From [Phialemoniopsis] sp. UDSM-2020 (taxonomy: Eukaryota > Ascomycota > Sordariomycetes > Thyridiales > Thyridiaceae): DNA of 64,000 nt. Numbering within the stretch: position 1 is the first letter of the stretch; each line of letters starts with the position of its first letter. The translations under genes and the position numbers were made by a program. The stretch covers positions 186,001 to 250,000 of the forward strand of contig JAEILZ010000004.1 in the NCBI GenBank assembly GCA_018873225.1. The letters are read 5' to 3'. Below, one piece after another: positions 20,100-30,077 of this stretch. The notes beneath the pieces are model-generated. The model was not told where the DNA came from, searched no databases, and was given only the letters and a program-made list of their open reading frames with translations.

Positions 20100-20342
20100 A
20101 TGCCCTCCGGATATATCGAGAAGGCTAAGGCAGCCGAGGCTTCCAAGTCCGCAGAATCCAAAACAGATACACCCAAAGACACCATAAGAAAGCGCATAGA
20201 CAAAATTAAAGACTACAATAACCTCCAGCAGTGCGCGTGCAAGAAGTACAAGTGCGTCATCCCGCCTTCCGGGGGCCACAAAGTATGCATTATATATCGA
20301 AGGTCCGGCAAGCATCAGAAGCCTCGAGTTAAAACCGAGTGA
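20100..20342 (+). CDS. Cysteine-module protein D, short member
   Basis: Single exon, 80 aa, ATG at 20100, TATA box 61-68 bp upstream. A Lys/Ala/Asp-rich leader of about 45 residues (AKAAEASKSAESKTDTPKDT) leads into one module, CACKKYKC...HKVCIIYRRSGKH. Two of the expected Cys are Tyr, the same change seen in dead copy C, so this may be a partly mutated or shortened copy rather than a working gene. A long frame on the opposite strand (20094-20675) covers it but shows no family signature. Confidence 0.45.
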   Translation: MPSGYIEKAKAAEASKSAESKTDTPKDTIRKRIDKIKDYNNLQQCACKKYKCVIPPSGGHKVCIIYRRSGKHQKPRVKTE

Positions 20343-20741
20343 GACCGTATCGCACAAGGCGACAAGCGACTCAGGGATGGTATTCTTTCCAAGAAAGTGA
20401 CCAAATGAAGCAAAAAGGCTCGAACAAGTCGACAAATTCACTCGAATGGGTTTAGTCAGGTCATAATGGTCTACAAAGCTTAGGGTACCACATTTGGAAC
20501 TCTCTAGCAGGTCAATGGGAGCTAGAATGAGTTGGTCACTAGGGAACGACGGCATGAAGAATGGGAGGCAGGACATATATTCAAGTAGACTCCAGCATCC
20601 ACAACTGATATGAAGGAAAGTCTCCGCCATAAGATATGGAGTGAATCTTTGACTCGGTTCCGTGGCCTTCTCCATTTGTCCTGCTTAGGCATCACATTGT
20701 GCTATTCTCCTGCTGGAGTGACATGATGAGACGACGCCACC
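20343..20741. other. Intergenic
   Basis: Between gene D and the 3' end of the monocarboxylate-type transporter. Nothing recognised beyond an unconvincing minus-strand frame. Confidence 0.5.
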
Positions 20742-22221
20742 CTATAACAGCTTCAGGCTCTTCCACAGAAAATTCATCCCACTAACAAGAGCCGTCAGTC
20801 CAGTATACAACACCAAAACGCCGTACCCACTGCCAAAGCCCCCGATGACCTTGCCTTGCCACGGCATACCCCTAGTCAGTGCATCGCTCAGCGGTCCAGA
20901 CACAATGTTGCCCAGACCTCTGCCTACACAGAGATGGCCCTGCACCATGGCCGGATCGGCATAGTCGTGGCCAGATTCTAAGCCTCTCTGCACCATCTCC
21001 CTCATAATACCAGGCCAGATGGCTGCCCACGAGCCAGCAAATAAACCATATAGAACACAGAAGAGGTACAAAACGGGCAGCGAGGATGTCAATCCCCAGA
21101 CTAGAAGCGCAGATGCAGCTGCGCCGGTGGCCGATATAAGCATGCACGTGGTGACCGGAAGCCTATCGCTAAGCGAGCCCATGGTCACTAGACCAACTGT
21201 AGTCGCCAGGTTAACCAGCATGATTGTCAACGCTGACAAGAAGCGAGACGTGCCAAAGGTCGTGCGAGCGTAGAGCGGGAGGTAGATGCTGGGCAGGAAG
21301 TAGCCGGTGGCTTGAACAACGTTAGCCAGCTGGTGAAATACGAATAACTTGGACATGGCGAAACGCATGTTGAACGGCCTGTTGTACGTGTTGGCGGAGA
21401 TAGGCAGTCTGGGCTTGACGAAGAGGGCCAACGGGGCTGATGATGCGAAAAGAACGCCGGCGCAGATGCGCAGAGCTGTCTGAAGGCCAAATTTCCCCAG
21501 CAGCGCCTCAATGAGGAGGGGCAGGACAACGCCTCCGACTCCGGCAGCACTCCAGGCGAGCCCGTAAGCCAGCCCTTTGCGTCTGACGAACCATTCATTG
21601 ATGTACAAGGTGGAGGGACAGTACGCTACGCAGCCGCCGATCCCGTACATGATGCCCTGGGTTGCGATGAGCTGAGGGACTCTCGTGCAGAAGGAGCTCA
21701 TGGCAAGGGCTAGAGAAGCAATGCAGAGGCCCGCAAGCGTGAACCATCGGGCCTGGCGCGGGTAGAGGCGGCAGACCATCAGCACGAAGGGCGTGCCGAT
21801 GTACATGAGACCCTGCCAACACACATGTCAGAACGAAAACGGAGACAGTTCACGATTATCGTGGTTCACCGAGGTTGTAGTCCCGATGGCGGCAATGCTG
21901 CCCGAGGCCGCAAAAGGCTCATGACTGCTGTAGTAGTCTTGAAAGACGCCGAAAGAGAACCCGAAACCTGAACAAGCTGTCAATGGCCATGTCTTGTCAA
22001 GGGCGTATGCGGCAAAGAGTGGACCCACCAAAGGTGACAGCTTCGACGCCCCATGCGGCAGCCAAGCACAACCACGCATCCTTGCCGGTGTCTACAGGAG
22101 GCAGCGAGAACTCCGTGGCCGGTGGCTGTGGACTCTGGCTATTAGGCTCGAGCTGGTGCTCCTCAATGCCACGCAAGGGTGGAGCATCGAGATTGCGGAG
22201 TTCAGTCGGGCTCTGAGTCAT
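20742..22221 (-). CDS. MFS transporter, monocarboxylate-porter-like
   Basis: Three exons, 22221-22029, 21967-21870, 21812-20742; 453 aa, all junctions in frame. A Pro/Glu-rich N-terminus of about 45 residues precedes KDAWLCLAAAWGVEAVTFGFGFSFGVFQDYY, the standard first helix and signature of fungal MCT-like carriers. YIGTPF, GIGGCVAYCPSTLYINEWFVRRKGLAYGLAWSAAGVGGVVLP and about 12 membrane segments follow. Fungal members move monocarboxylates, riboflavin or unknown metabolites at the plasma membrane. It is in tandem with the Zn2Cys6 gene upstream. No TTCCGCGGAA palindrome was seen in its promoter, so its membership of the downstream regulon is open. Confidence 0.88.
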
Positions 22222-22782
22222 CGTTGGGGAGCAAGCAGCTTATGTCAAGCTAGCAAGGAATGGAAGGACAAGCTTCAACGCCCTCGAATGGGCCGCACAA
22301 CAAGGCAAGTACACTAAAGAATCGAGTTGCAACTAAGAAAGGTGATCCAAAAGCGATAAAGGCACAATGTTTAGTATTTGTATTATTTAACGACCCTCGG
22401 GCGTGACGTAGGTTTGTCTGACCGACATCAACCCCTCCAGTGCGAGCCAGCGCAGTCCGAGCCAAGCCGAATCTGAGCGAGGAGCACACCAACCAGGGCG
22501 CCGATGCCGTCATCTGACAAACAATATGCGGTCTGCACACTTCTTAAGGGTGTTCTCGGTCGCCCGATCTGGGTTTCACAAAGCTCTCGATTTGTCCGCT
22601 CGCATCTTTGCAGCTTGCGTACTTGGTACACCTTGTCCTTTCAATGGCGCAAAAGGAGGGCTGTTGTAACGATGACGGACTGTCCCTGGCTATTGTTCTT
22701 GCTCGTGCTAGGTGATATACATCTCAACGTAAAATACACTGCTCTAGGTGTTCCAGGGAAGACGTTCCCTAGAACATTGTCG
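22222..22782. other. Intergenic
   Basis: Between the transporter start and the regulator stop. GAGCC/CCGA-rich repeats around 22440-22480; nothing else recognised. Confidence 0.45.
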
Positions 22783-24946
22783 TCAGGTCAGTCCAAATTC
22801 GCCCAGATGAGTATCCCATAGTGTTGTAGACTCCCAGAAAGCTGGAAAGGCGTCATCGTTGGTGTTCTCGCACAGTTGAGCGATATCCCCGGACGAGAAG
22901 TCCAGGTCGCCATCAAACACGGTAATCGAATCAAAGCAGCCGGTGGGAGAGTTTCCCGCCAGGGCAGTCTCGTCCAGGGGAGCCATCTGTATCTTCGCCC
23001 CAAGCTTTCGCAGATCATCCAAAGAATTCCAAACTTCCACTTCCGAGTCGGTGAGTCTGTAGGATGACTGTTCCAATAGATTGATGGCTGTCTGGAAGGC
23101 GACACGACAGATGGGTCCGTATTGTTCTGGGCTTTGCGATGCTGCCAGAAACATGCTGGAGATCGAGCCCATCAGCAGCCTATCTGCCAGTGGTTGCCAG
23201 AGGAGGCTCGCATGCTGCATGCCCATGTAGATATCGACCGATGACATTGCTAGGGAAATGAGGGTGTGCACGGCCTGGTTCCTACAAGGGAAGTCTTCGT
23301 AGGAGCTGCTGAGGTACCCCGTGTAGGCCTGCATCCGAACCTGATTGGAGCGAAGCTTCAGAATCGAGGTCATAGTGTTCTGAATCTCGGGTGGAGGGAG
23401 GCCGGATACGTGCAAGGGGAATAAGCCTTTCGCAAAGACGTTGTCCACCAATTTCTGGATGCGGTAGTCAAACATTTCGATCTGCTCGTCATTCTCCTTG
23501 CTGCCGCTTGGTGGTGCCGGTGCATTGAACCTCATGATTTCGGTATGCACGCGATCGAGCCCAAGCATCGCCGAGAGGAAGGGGTGTTGATCATCCTTGC
23601 CAATAAGTCAGTAACAGGCTACATAGCGGATGCAGGCTCGGGAAGGACTGGGGATCTTACCAGACTCATGGCATTAGCATCAGCATCTTTGTGATGCAAT
23701 GCCCAGGGGAGGTTTGCAAAGAAGCTGCATCTCTTGTCCAGGTCGTATACGCAAGGGAAGATTTCGAAAGCGTGCAAGAATTGTGTCTGGTTCCGCCTCT
23801 CGTGAGACATTGTCCGGTGTAAACCTAGCTCGAGGCTCGTGGTCGCAGCGAAGCGGATCATGCGCCATGCTTTCAGTGACTCCTTTTTGAGTGTCAGATA
23901 AATAGTCTGTGATGCAACTCTTCGTCAGTTTGTAGCCAATGATACAGGGGTGAGTATGACCAACCATCAAGGTAGCCATGATCACGTCCTCGACTTGTGC
24001 TTGATCTTCGTCCATGTTGGTGCCGACGCTCCATAATAAATGAGATGTCAGGTCTCGACAAAGGGTGTTCTCCTCTTCTCCCTCGAGTAGCATGGCAATC
24101 GCAAAAGTGACTTTCATAATCTCCACGTCGATGAGATCGAGGCCGATATCGTCGAACTTGTGACCTCCGGTTGCCGGGGTTCTGGCACTGTAAAGTGCCG
24201 AGATGCGCTCCGACGCCACGATCAAGCTGATACAGGGATATGCGGAGCAAATGTGATCCCTGAATGTAGCAAGGTATTGCATAGCCTTATCGTGACCTAG
24301 GTGTAGAATCGGTTTCGCTGCTCGGAGGATGTCCTCCGCGGGAACTGTGACGTTCGCATCCTCGGTCATTGCTGGCTTGTTTGAGGGTGATCGGCTGATG
24401 CTGCCTTCGGAAAAGCCTTTGCTGACGAGAATATCCTGCGCCAAATTCAAGAGATGAGCATAACCTGGAGCTGGATATTTTGCTTTGGGAACGTCCTCGA
24501 TAGCATGACGGTGTGATCGCTTCAGCGAGCAGGCGGACAAGTCGGCGAATTCGTCCTTTGATGCCGATGACTCGATGTCGTCGCACACTTTCCTCATGGC
24601 CAAAACTAGCTGTCCCAGCTCCGGATTGCTGAAGTTTGACGTCCGTCGTCTCTTTGCGATGCGTCCGCAGGCGGACATGGTATCGCTCGGGGCCTCAGAC
24701 AGGGCCGAGGCGTCGTGGTATTGGCATTCGACTCGGAGCTCCAAGCATCGACTGCATGGCATCGCCCCACTGCACTTGACTTTCCTGGTTTTGCATGTTT
24801 CACTGGGAAGAACAAGTCAGCCAAGGTACAGAAAGTTTGCCAAATGACGCTTCAGGCTCTTACCATGCCCTTCGAGTGTACTTCTCTCGCCTGCGTACAG
24901 GGCGGTCCTTGCCAGTCCCCTTTGAGGCTGGTCTCTCACGATTCAT
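22783..24946 (-). CDS. Zn2Cys6 transcription factor (candidate pathway regulator)
   Basis: Four exons, 24946-24864, 24802-23965, 23906-23661, 23595-22783; 659 aa. Exon 1 ends inside the first zinc Cys, and splicing gives RRACETCKTRKVKCSGAMPC: C28-x2-C31-x6-C38-x5-C44-x2-C47-x6-C54. The fungal_trans domain is visible as PILHLGHDKAMQYLATFRDH, RMIRFAATTSLELGLHRTMS and VYDLDKRCSFFANLPWALHH; the second intron shifts the frame and is needed for that region. An acidic C-terminus may be an activation domain. It is the only regulator inside the 20.7-43.8 kb metabolic cluster, directly beside the P450s, so it is the best candidate to bind the TTCCGCGGAA palindromes there. Nuclear. Confidence 0.88.
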
Positions 24947-25384
24947 GTTCAGCTTTGTTCTTGATTCCACTTTAACTGATATCAGGTGGGTTGTCAATTG
25001 CTTGGTCATATGAAGGAGGGGCGAGGTCGATGGGGAAGGTTGGAGGCAGGAGGAAGGAGATTAAGGAAGAAATCTAGGTTCTCCACACGACTACCCCGGA
25101 CGCAAAGATGAGACCGCGCATGTGGGGAAAGGCTGCGACTAACAACTCGACCACTCCACTGAGACGCAAACAAATACCCCGCACACCACTCGTCGGCAGT
25201 CTGGGTCGGCTGATCCCAAATCGAGGCCATGGGATGGGGAATTTAGTGCTCATTCTAAGGGGTGCTAAGATACTAGACTAGGCCATCCGTGCAAATACGC
25301 TTTCCCGCATCCCTCCAAGGTCGCTTCGGATGGTACGGAGTTACGCTCCCACAAGCTCTGCTAGGCTAGTCCCCAAGCCAAGGC
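24947..25384. other. Intergenic
   Basis: Upstream of the regulator and downstream of P450-1. No palindrome of the TTCCGCGGAA type and no ORF of note. Confidence 0.5.
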
Positions 25385-27173
25385 TCAAGACGATGGGGTG
25401 CGCAAGGGGTCCATCGCCTCGGCGTCCTTCCAAGCCTGTTCGACCAAAGTCTGGCGAAGTTTACTACGCGGCTTAAGCTCGAAAGCAAAGGGTTTGGGTT
25501 GCGTGTTGAAGCCGCTGACATAATCATAAGATGGGACACTGATCGCTTGTCCATCAGGCCCTCGTTTCTTGGAGAACTCACAGGCCCATGCGATTCTTGC
25601 CGTGAGAATGTAGAGAGAGCGTTCAGCAATGTTCATCCCCGGGCAAATACACCGTCCAAAGCCAAAGCTGGAAAAATTCTGGAGCGACGGGAATTTTGAC
25701 AGCGGCTCTCGGTATGTAGGATACTCGGGGGTTAGCCAGCGGCCCGGGTTGAAGCGTTCAGGCTTCGGATACAGAGCCTCCTCACGGTGGATAGCCCATT
25801 GATTGGCGTGGACAATCGTCCCGGCTTTCAAGAAGATGCCGTTATATACGTCATCTTGCGTTAGTTGGTGCGGAACGCCCCCTGCGGCTACCGGTCTCCA
25901 TCGAAGAACCTCCTTGATGACGGCACGGATGGTCGGGAGCTGGGGAATGTCCTCAAATTCCGGCATTCCATCCCCGCAGACCGCGTCTACCTCATCCCAC
26001 ATAGGCTTCTGCCACTCGGGATGCAAGGTCATGGCAAGACAGAAGCTCATCATGGCTGCTGCAGTCGTACCGCTGCCGGCTTCAAAGAGCGTCCCAATTG
26101 CATACGCACCCTCATCATCACTGAGCTGGAACTTTTCCTGTTCGCTAATGAATGTTTAGGCAAAGCTTAGGGCTGCCGCACCCGACCTCATAGAAGCTTT
26201 CGTGTCATCAATGAGCTCCCGGAAGAGCTCCAGCTCCAGAGCATGGAGCCGCTTCGCTTCAGCTTTAAATGGCGCCAGTGTCTCGGGAAGGTAGTTGAGA
26301 GCTGGGATGGTGTCGACCAGGTATGATCCAGGTGAAGCGATACGTTCTAGATTGTGGTTGACCTCCAAGATACGGCGGAGTTGACTTTCGTCGCCAGTAA
26401 TTATGGCCTTGCCATATCCAATTCTAAAGATAAGACCCCCCGAGTATTGTTCAAACAGTTGCTGGTATTTGGTGGGGTCTCGCAAGAGGTAGCAGAGCAT
26501 TCTTTTAGACTCGAGAGATTGGGCAGGTTCGTAGGAGGTGGCCGCGCTTGGCATTGTTAGGCGGTGCATCAACTTTCTAACTCGCCTCCAATGATCTTCT
26601 CGCGTATCAGCAGATTGTCTTGTTCACCATAGCAAGAAGGATTTACCGTTGTAGGGCAACAATAGTGGTCTAAGGTTCCTCGATAGTAGCTCCGCTGCCA
26701 TGACGGTTTGTTCTCGGGATGAGTAATGGCTTCCACGCTCTCTCAGAAGATCGTTAGCAACGCTTTCGGTGGACAGAACAACGTGCTCCTGGTTGGCTAG
26801 TCGAAATCGAAAGAGAGATCCATATTCGTCCGCCCATGCCTTGAACTTGAGCCATGAATGCTGCGAGGGGATATCGAAGAGATTGCCAACAATGGGATAT
26901 CCTGCAGAATGTTACAATCATCAGCTACAGTAAATAGACTGGTACAAAAGAGAGTGATTTAGGCAATGTTAGGGTCGCAATGAGCCGTCTTCAGCTGGAG
27001 TGTCCGAATTTGCACTTGCCTTCTGGTCCTGGGGGTAGCCGGGCTCCCTTGGGCAGACGCCTGTGATGGGATACGGAGCCGATCGCGAGAATGAGCGCAA
27101 AGCATCCAGCAAGAATGCACAGGCTCTTGAGGACTGGATTGTCTGCAAATATCAATGTGTGAAGGAGTGCCAT
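25385..27173 (-). CDS. Cytochrome P450 (OrdA/CYP64-like group)
   Basis: Four exons, 27173-27020, 26901-26647, 26595-26187, 26144-25385; 525 aa. N-terminal membrane anchor (SLCILAGCFALILAIG), Pro-rich hinge RLPKGARLPPGPEG, I-helix AGSGTTAAAMM, ExxR as KEVLRWRP, and heme-binding FSSFGFGRCICPGMNIAE with the Cys ligand. The FGFGRCICPG form and helix order resemble the O-methylsterigmatocystin-oxidoreductase group. Intron 1 (118 nt) begins with GC in the consensus AG|GCAAGT, a rare GC-AG intron; intron 3 is only 42 nt. ATG 27173 is used because the frame upstream has no ATG. ER-bound monooxygenase, substrate unknown. TTCCGCGGAG lies about 200 bp upstream. Confidence 0.88.
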
Positions 27174-27756
27174 GTTGATCAAGATGATTCAACCGAGGCG
27201 GTAATCTGGAAAGCTTGTCACCCGAGAGTGATAGATGAGATGTGAGATAACTTGTGATTGGTCTGCTAGACAGCTGACTGCGCACTCAAGCTAACGCCTA
27301 CTACTAGTACAAATATTGACCTGAAGTGAGAGGCGCAGGTCGCCCTGCTAGGCTAACATCCACTCCGCTTCCGCGGAGGAATAGTTCCGAGGAGGTTTTA
27401 CTCCACACAGCAACCCACGCCTGCGAGGCACGCCAGCACGGTATTGGTAATTACGGAAATTCAAATGGGCACGATGAACTTCGCTTCTGCTGGCTCTGAC
27501 TTGAGAATGTCACGGGCGAATGAAAGGAGGACAGAGTGTAGTTCGCTCGTCATGCTCTCACACCGGAAGCTTGGATCTGTCCCAATGACAAACACCACAA
27601 CAGAAAATGCCATTGATACAATTACAGAAGCAAGGATTCACATTAACCAATTTCAGCTAAATTTCCGGAGCAGCATGTTAGATTGTGATGTTATTTTTGC
27701 GCTTGTGAGCTCACTATCTGAGAGTAGGTACTAGACTACATGTGACTGTTTCAAGA
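27174..27756. other. Intergenic holding the P450-1 promoter
   Basis: Apart from the palindrome, no further feature; no ORF with a recognisable domain. Confidence 0.5.
27369..27378. promoter_or_regulatory. Palindrome TTCCGCGGAG upstream of P450-1
   Basis: One mismatch from the perfect 10-mer TTCCGCGGAA; 196 bp upstream of the P450-1 start. Part of a set repeated ahead of the genes at 31.7, 32.6, 35.8 and 38.8 kb. Confidence 0.65.
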
Positions 27757-29432
27757 TCACGCCTTCTGTCTATCAACGATCCGAACCTCAATTTTCTGCT
27801 TCACAAACCAGCCGCTGCTAGTAGTCCACTGGTCATTTCCAACTGGAACAAAGTCGAATCTCTGAATGAGCTGCGGGAGGAGCTTTGACATCTCGAGGAG
27901 AGAGATATTCTTGCCAATGCAGGTTCTTGCACCGGCGCCGAACTGTAGATCTGTCAGCCATGCTCGTCTCTTGTCGCATTAGATTCCAGAACTCACTGTC
28001 AAGAAGTGTTGATCCAGGACAGCAAGCTGCTCCTTGCCGACTAGCCAGCGCTCGGGCCGAAACTCGTTCACGTCTTTGCCCCAGATGCTCTCGTCACCAT
28101 GGATCACCCAAGCGTTGACGCCGACGACAGTCTATACCACCGTGGTTAGTTATTTCATCCCCGCAGACGAGATCATTGACATTAGACAGAACTTACGCCT
28201 TCTGGAAAATGCCTACCAGCAAGCTGCGCACCACCCTCGGGCACAACTCGGCTGAGAATCTGACCGACAGCCGCGTGCAGCCGCAATGCCTCCTTGATGG
28301 TAGCCTGTAAATAAGGAAGCTTCTGGCCCTCTTGAAACGTCGATGGGCTGGAAAGTTCTCCTCTCTGAGTAGCTTCATCGATCTCGTCGCGGAGCTTCTG
28401 CAAGCAGCGCGGATGCTTCATGAGGAAATAAAGGATTGCAGTCATGCTGATGCCGGTGGTATCTGACCCGGCGCCGATGTTGGACCCAATCACGTTGTTG
28501 ATTGTGGACTGGTCTAGCTTGCCAGCTTTGGAAAGTTCCACACACTTTTGCAAGAAGTCCTTGCGATCCGAGGGCACAGCCTCACCCTTCATCCTCGCCC
28601 CGATCTCTCTCATGATGACTCGTTGCGATACCTTCCAATGACTTTCGACGGGGAAGGTGTTCTGGAACCAGAGGTACCATAGATGAATCTCGGGAATGAG
28701 TGCGACCATGGAACCATACGCGATGGATCCAATGTGCACGGCATGGAGCAGTCCGTCCTTGTCGTAGCCGGCATCGATCAGGCCAAACGACCTTCCGAGA
28801 GTGATTTCACCAATGACATCAAATGCATAGAACTGCAGCCAGGTGAACAAATCAATAGTTTGTTCATTCTTCGCCATGTCAGCCAGAGTCGACATGAACT
28901 GGCCATTCACCTTGTCGACGAAGGGCTCGTATGACACCAGTGAGCTCATGGCGTACATATTGGACGTCTTCCGCCGCTCCAGGGCATGCTTCTCGTTGCT
29001 CGTCTCCGAGAACACATCCTTATGATCCATGGCCGGTGAACCAAAGGGGATGTAATAGTCCGACTTGTAGAACTTCGAGCCCGGGCCGTAGATGGTGCGG
29101 ATCGCGGTGGGATCGCTGATGCTATAGCGATGTGGCGCCAGTCTCACGATAGGCCCTAAGGGGCGATTAGCACATATGCCAAGGTACTTGGCACCTCATG
29201 GTTAGTTTGACTTACCGTATTGTTTGTGTGAAGCGACAGTAACATGCTCAAATTGGCCCTGCCAATTCTTGTAGAATTCCCAAAGGCGCGAATACCGCGC
29301 AAGAGTTGGGCCTCGAACATCTCGTAGCGGGTCTAGAAGAGCCCCAAGAACATAGTACAGGGCTACAACAGCGACCGATATGGCCAAAACCAGCGGCAGG
29401 CTGCACTGAACTGGTGCTACAGCTGAAAGCAT
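27757..29432 (-). CDS. Cytochrome P450, pisatin-demethylase-like
   Basis: Four exons, 29432-29216, 29155-28197, 28131-27997, 27942-27757; 498 aa. N-terminal anchor (LPLVLAISVAVVALYYVLGALL) then DPLRDVRGPTLARYSRLWEFYKNWQG and IVRLAPHRYSISDPTAIRTIYG, which are typical of the fungal pisatin demethylase/benzoate hydroxylase-related group. I-helix SNIGAGSDTTGISM, ExxR as KEALRLHA, and heme loop FGAGARTCIGKNIS; the third acceptor was set so that HFLTFGAGART is restored. The group includes phytoalexin-detoxifying O-demethylases and many secondary-metabolism enzymes. With a stilbene-type cleavage oxygenase next door, demethylation or hydroxylation of a plant aromatic is plausible but unproven. Confidence 0.88.
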
Positions 29433-30077
29433 CGTGCAGACCTTGGTGCAAGCAGAGATGTTCGAATAGACAAGCCAGCAGAAAGGCTTCCAAACATCGA
29501 GCTTGAGGGCATATTAATCAAAGACCGGTTCACTAGACCTTGCTTTCTTTCCATATTAGGCTTGGTGTTACCGTCCGATGGTGGCAGCCATTCTGCAAAT
29601 TGAGTTCCGACCATTCCGCGGGAACAACATTAAAGGCATGCTAGTTGTGGGGTGAATTTGCGGGGGAGGATAGCGCCGTGTTTGCGTCACGCGAGACGCG
29701 AGACGCAGAGGTTCAAACCCTTCTGACCCTAATCGAAATGAAGCTGTACCGCCATGCACCGTCAGGCGTCATTTGGTTCTTGTGATGATATCGCAGTATG
29801 GCTTTCTGACCAAATGTCAGGAGGACTCGGGCCCCTTCTTGGCAGTGGACAGCCACGAGACACCATTTGCACTACGTCTTGCACGAATGTGGATATTGGT
29901 ATATCAGTGAAAGCGGTGTTTTATTCTTGATTCATGTTAAGGATACATGTTATGTTATGGAATGTCCTTCGATATCTTTGACCGAATCTTCGGTTGAACT
30001 GAAGACAATGGAAGCCCCGTGCCCCTAATCTCCCACTCCTCCTAATCCGTTCTGTCCGCAGTAATGGGAATCAGAAT
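29433..30077. other. Intergenic holding the P450-2 promoter
   Basis: Contains TTCCGCGGGAA at 29614-29624, 182 bp upstream of the P450-2 start: a palindrome with one extra G compared with the set described at 31882. A tRNA-like B-box sequence near 29705 has no A-box partner. Confidence 0.5.

Noticed and set aside
20094..20675. 193-codon minus-strand frame covering gene D
   Set aside because: It is antisense to the Lys/Cys-coding sequence of D, has no family signature, and its Leu/Phe-rich content is what the complement of Lys codons gives.
29690..29760. Possible tRNA from a GGTTCAAACC B-box-like sequence
   Set aside because: No A-box, no acceptor stem and no cloverleaf could be drawn; likewise near 55778.
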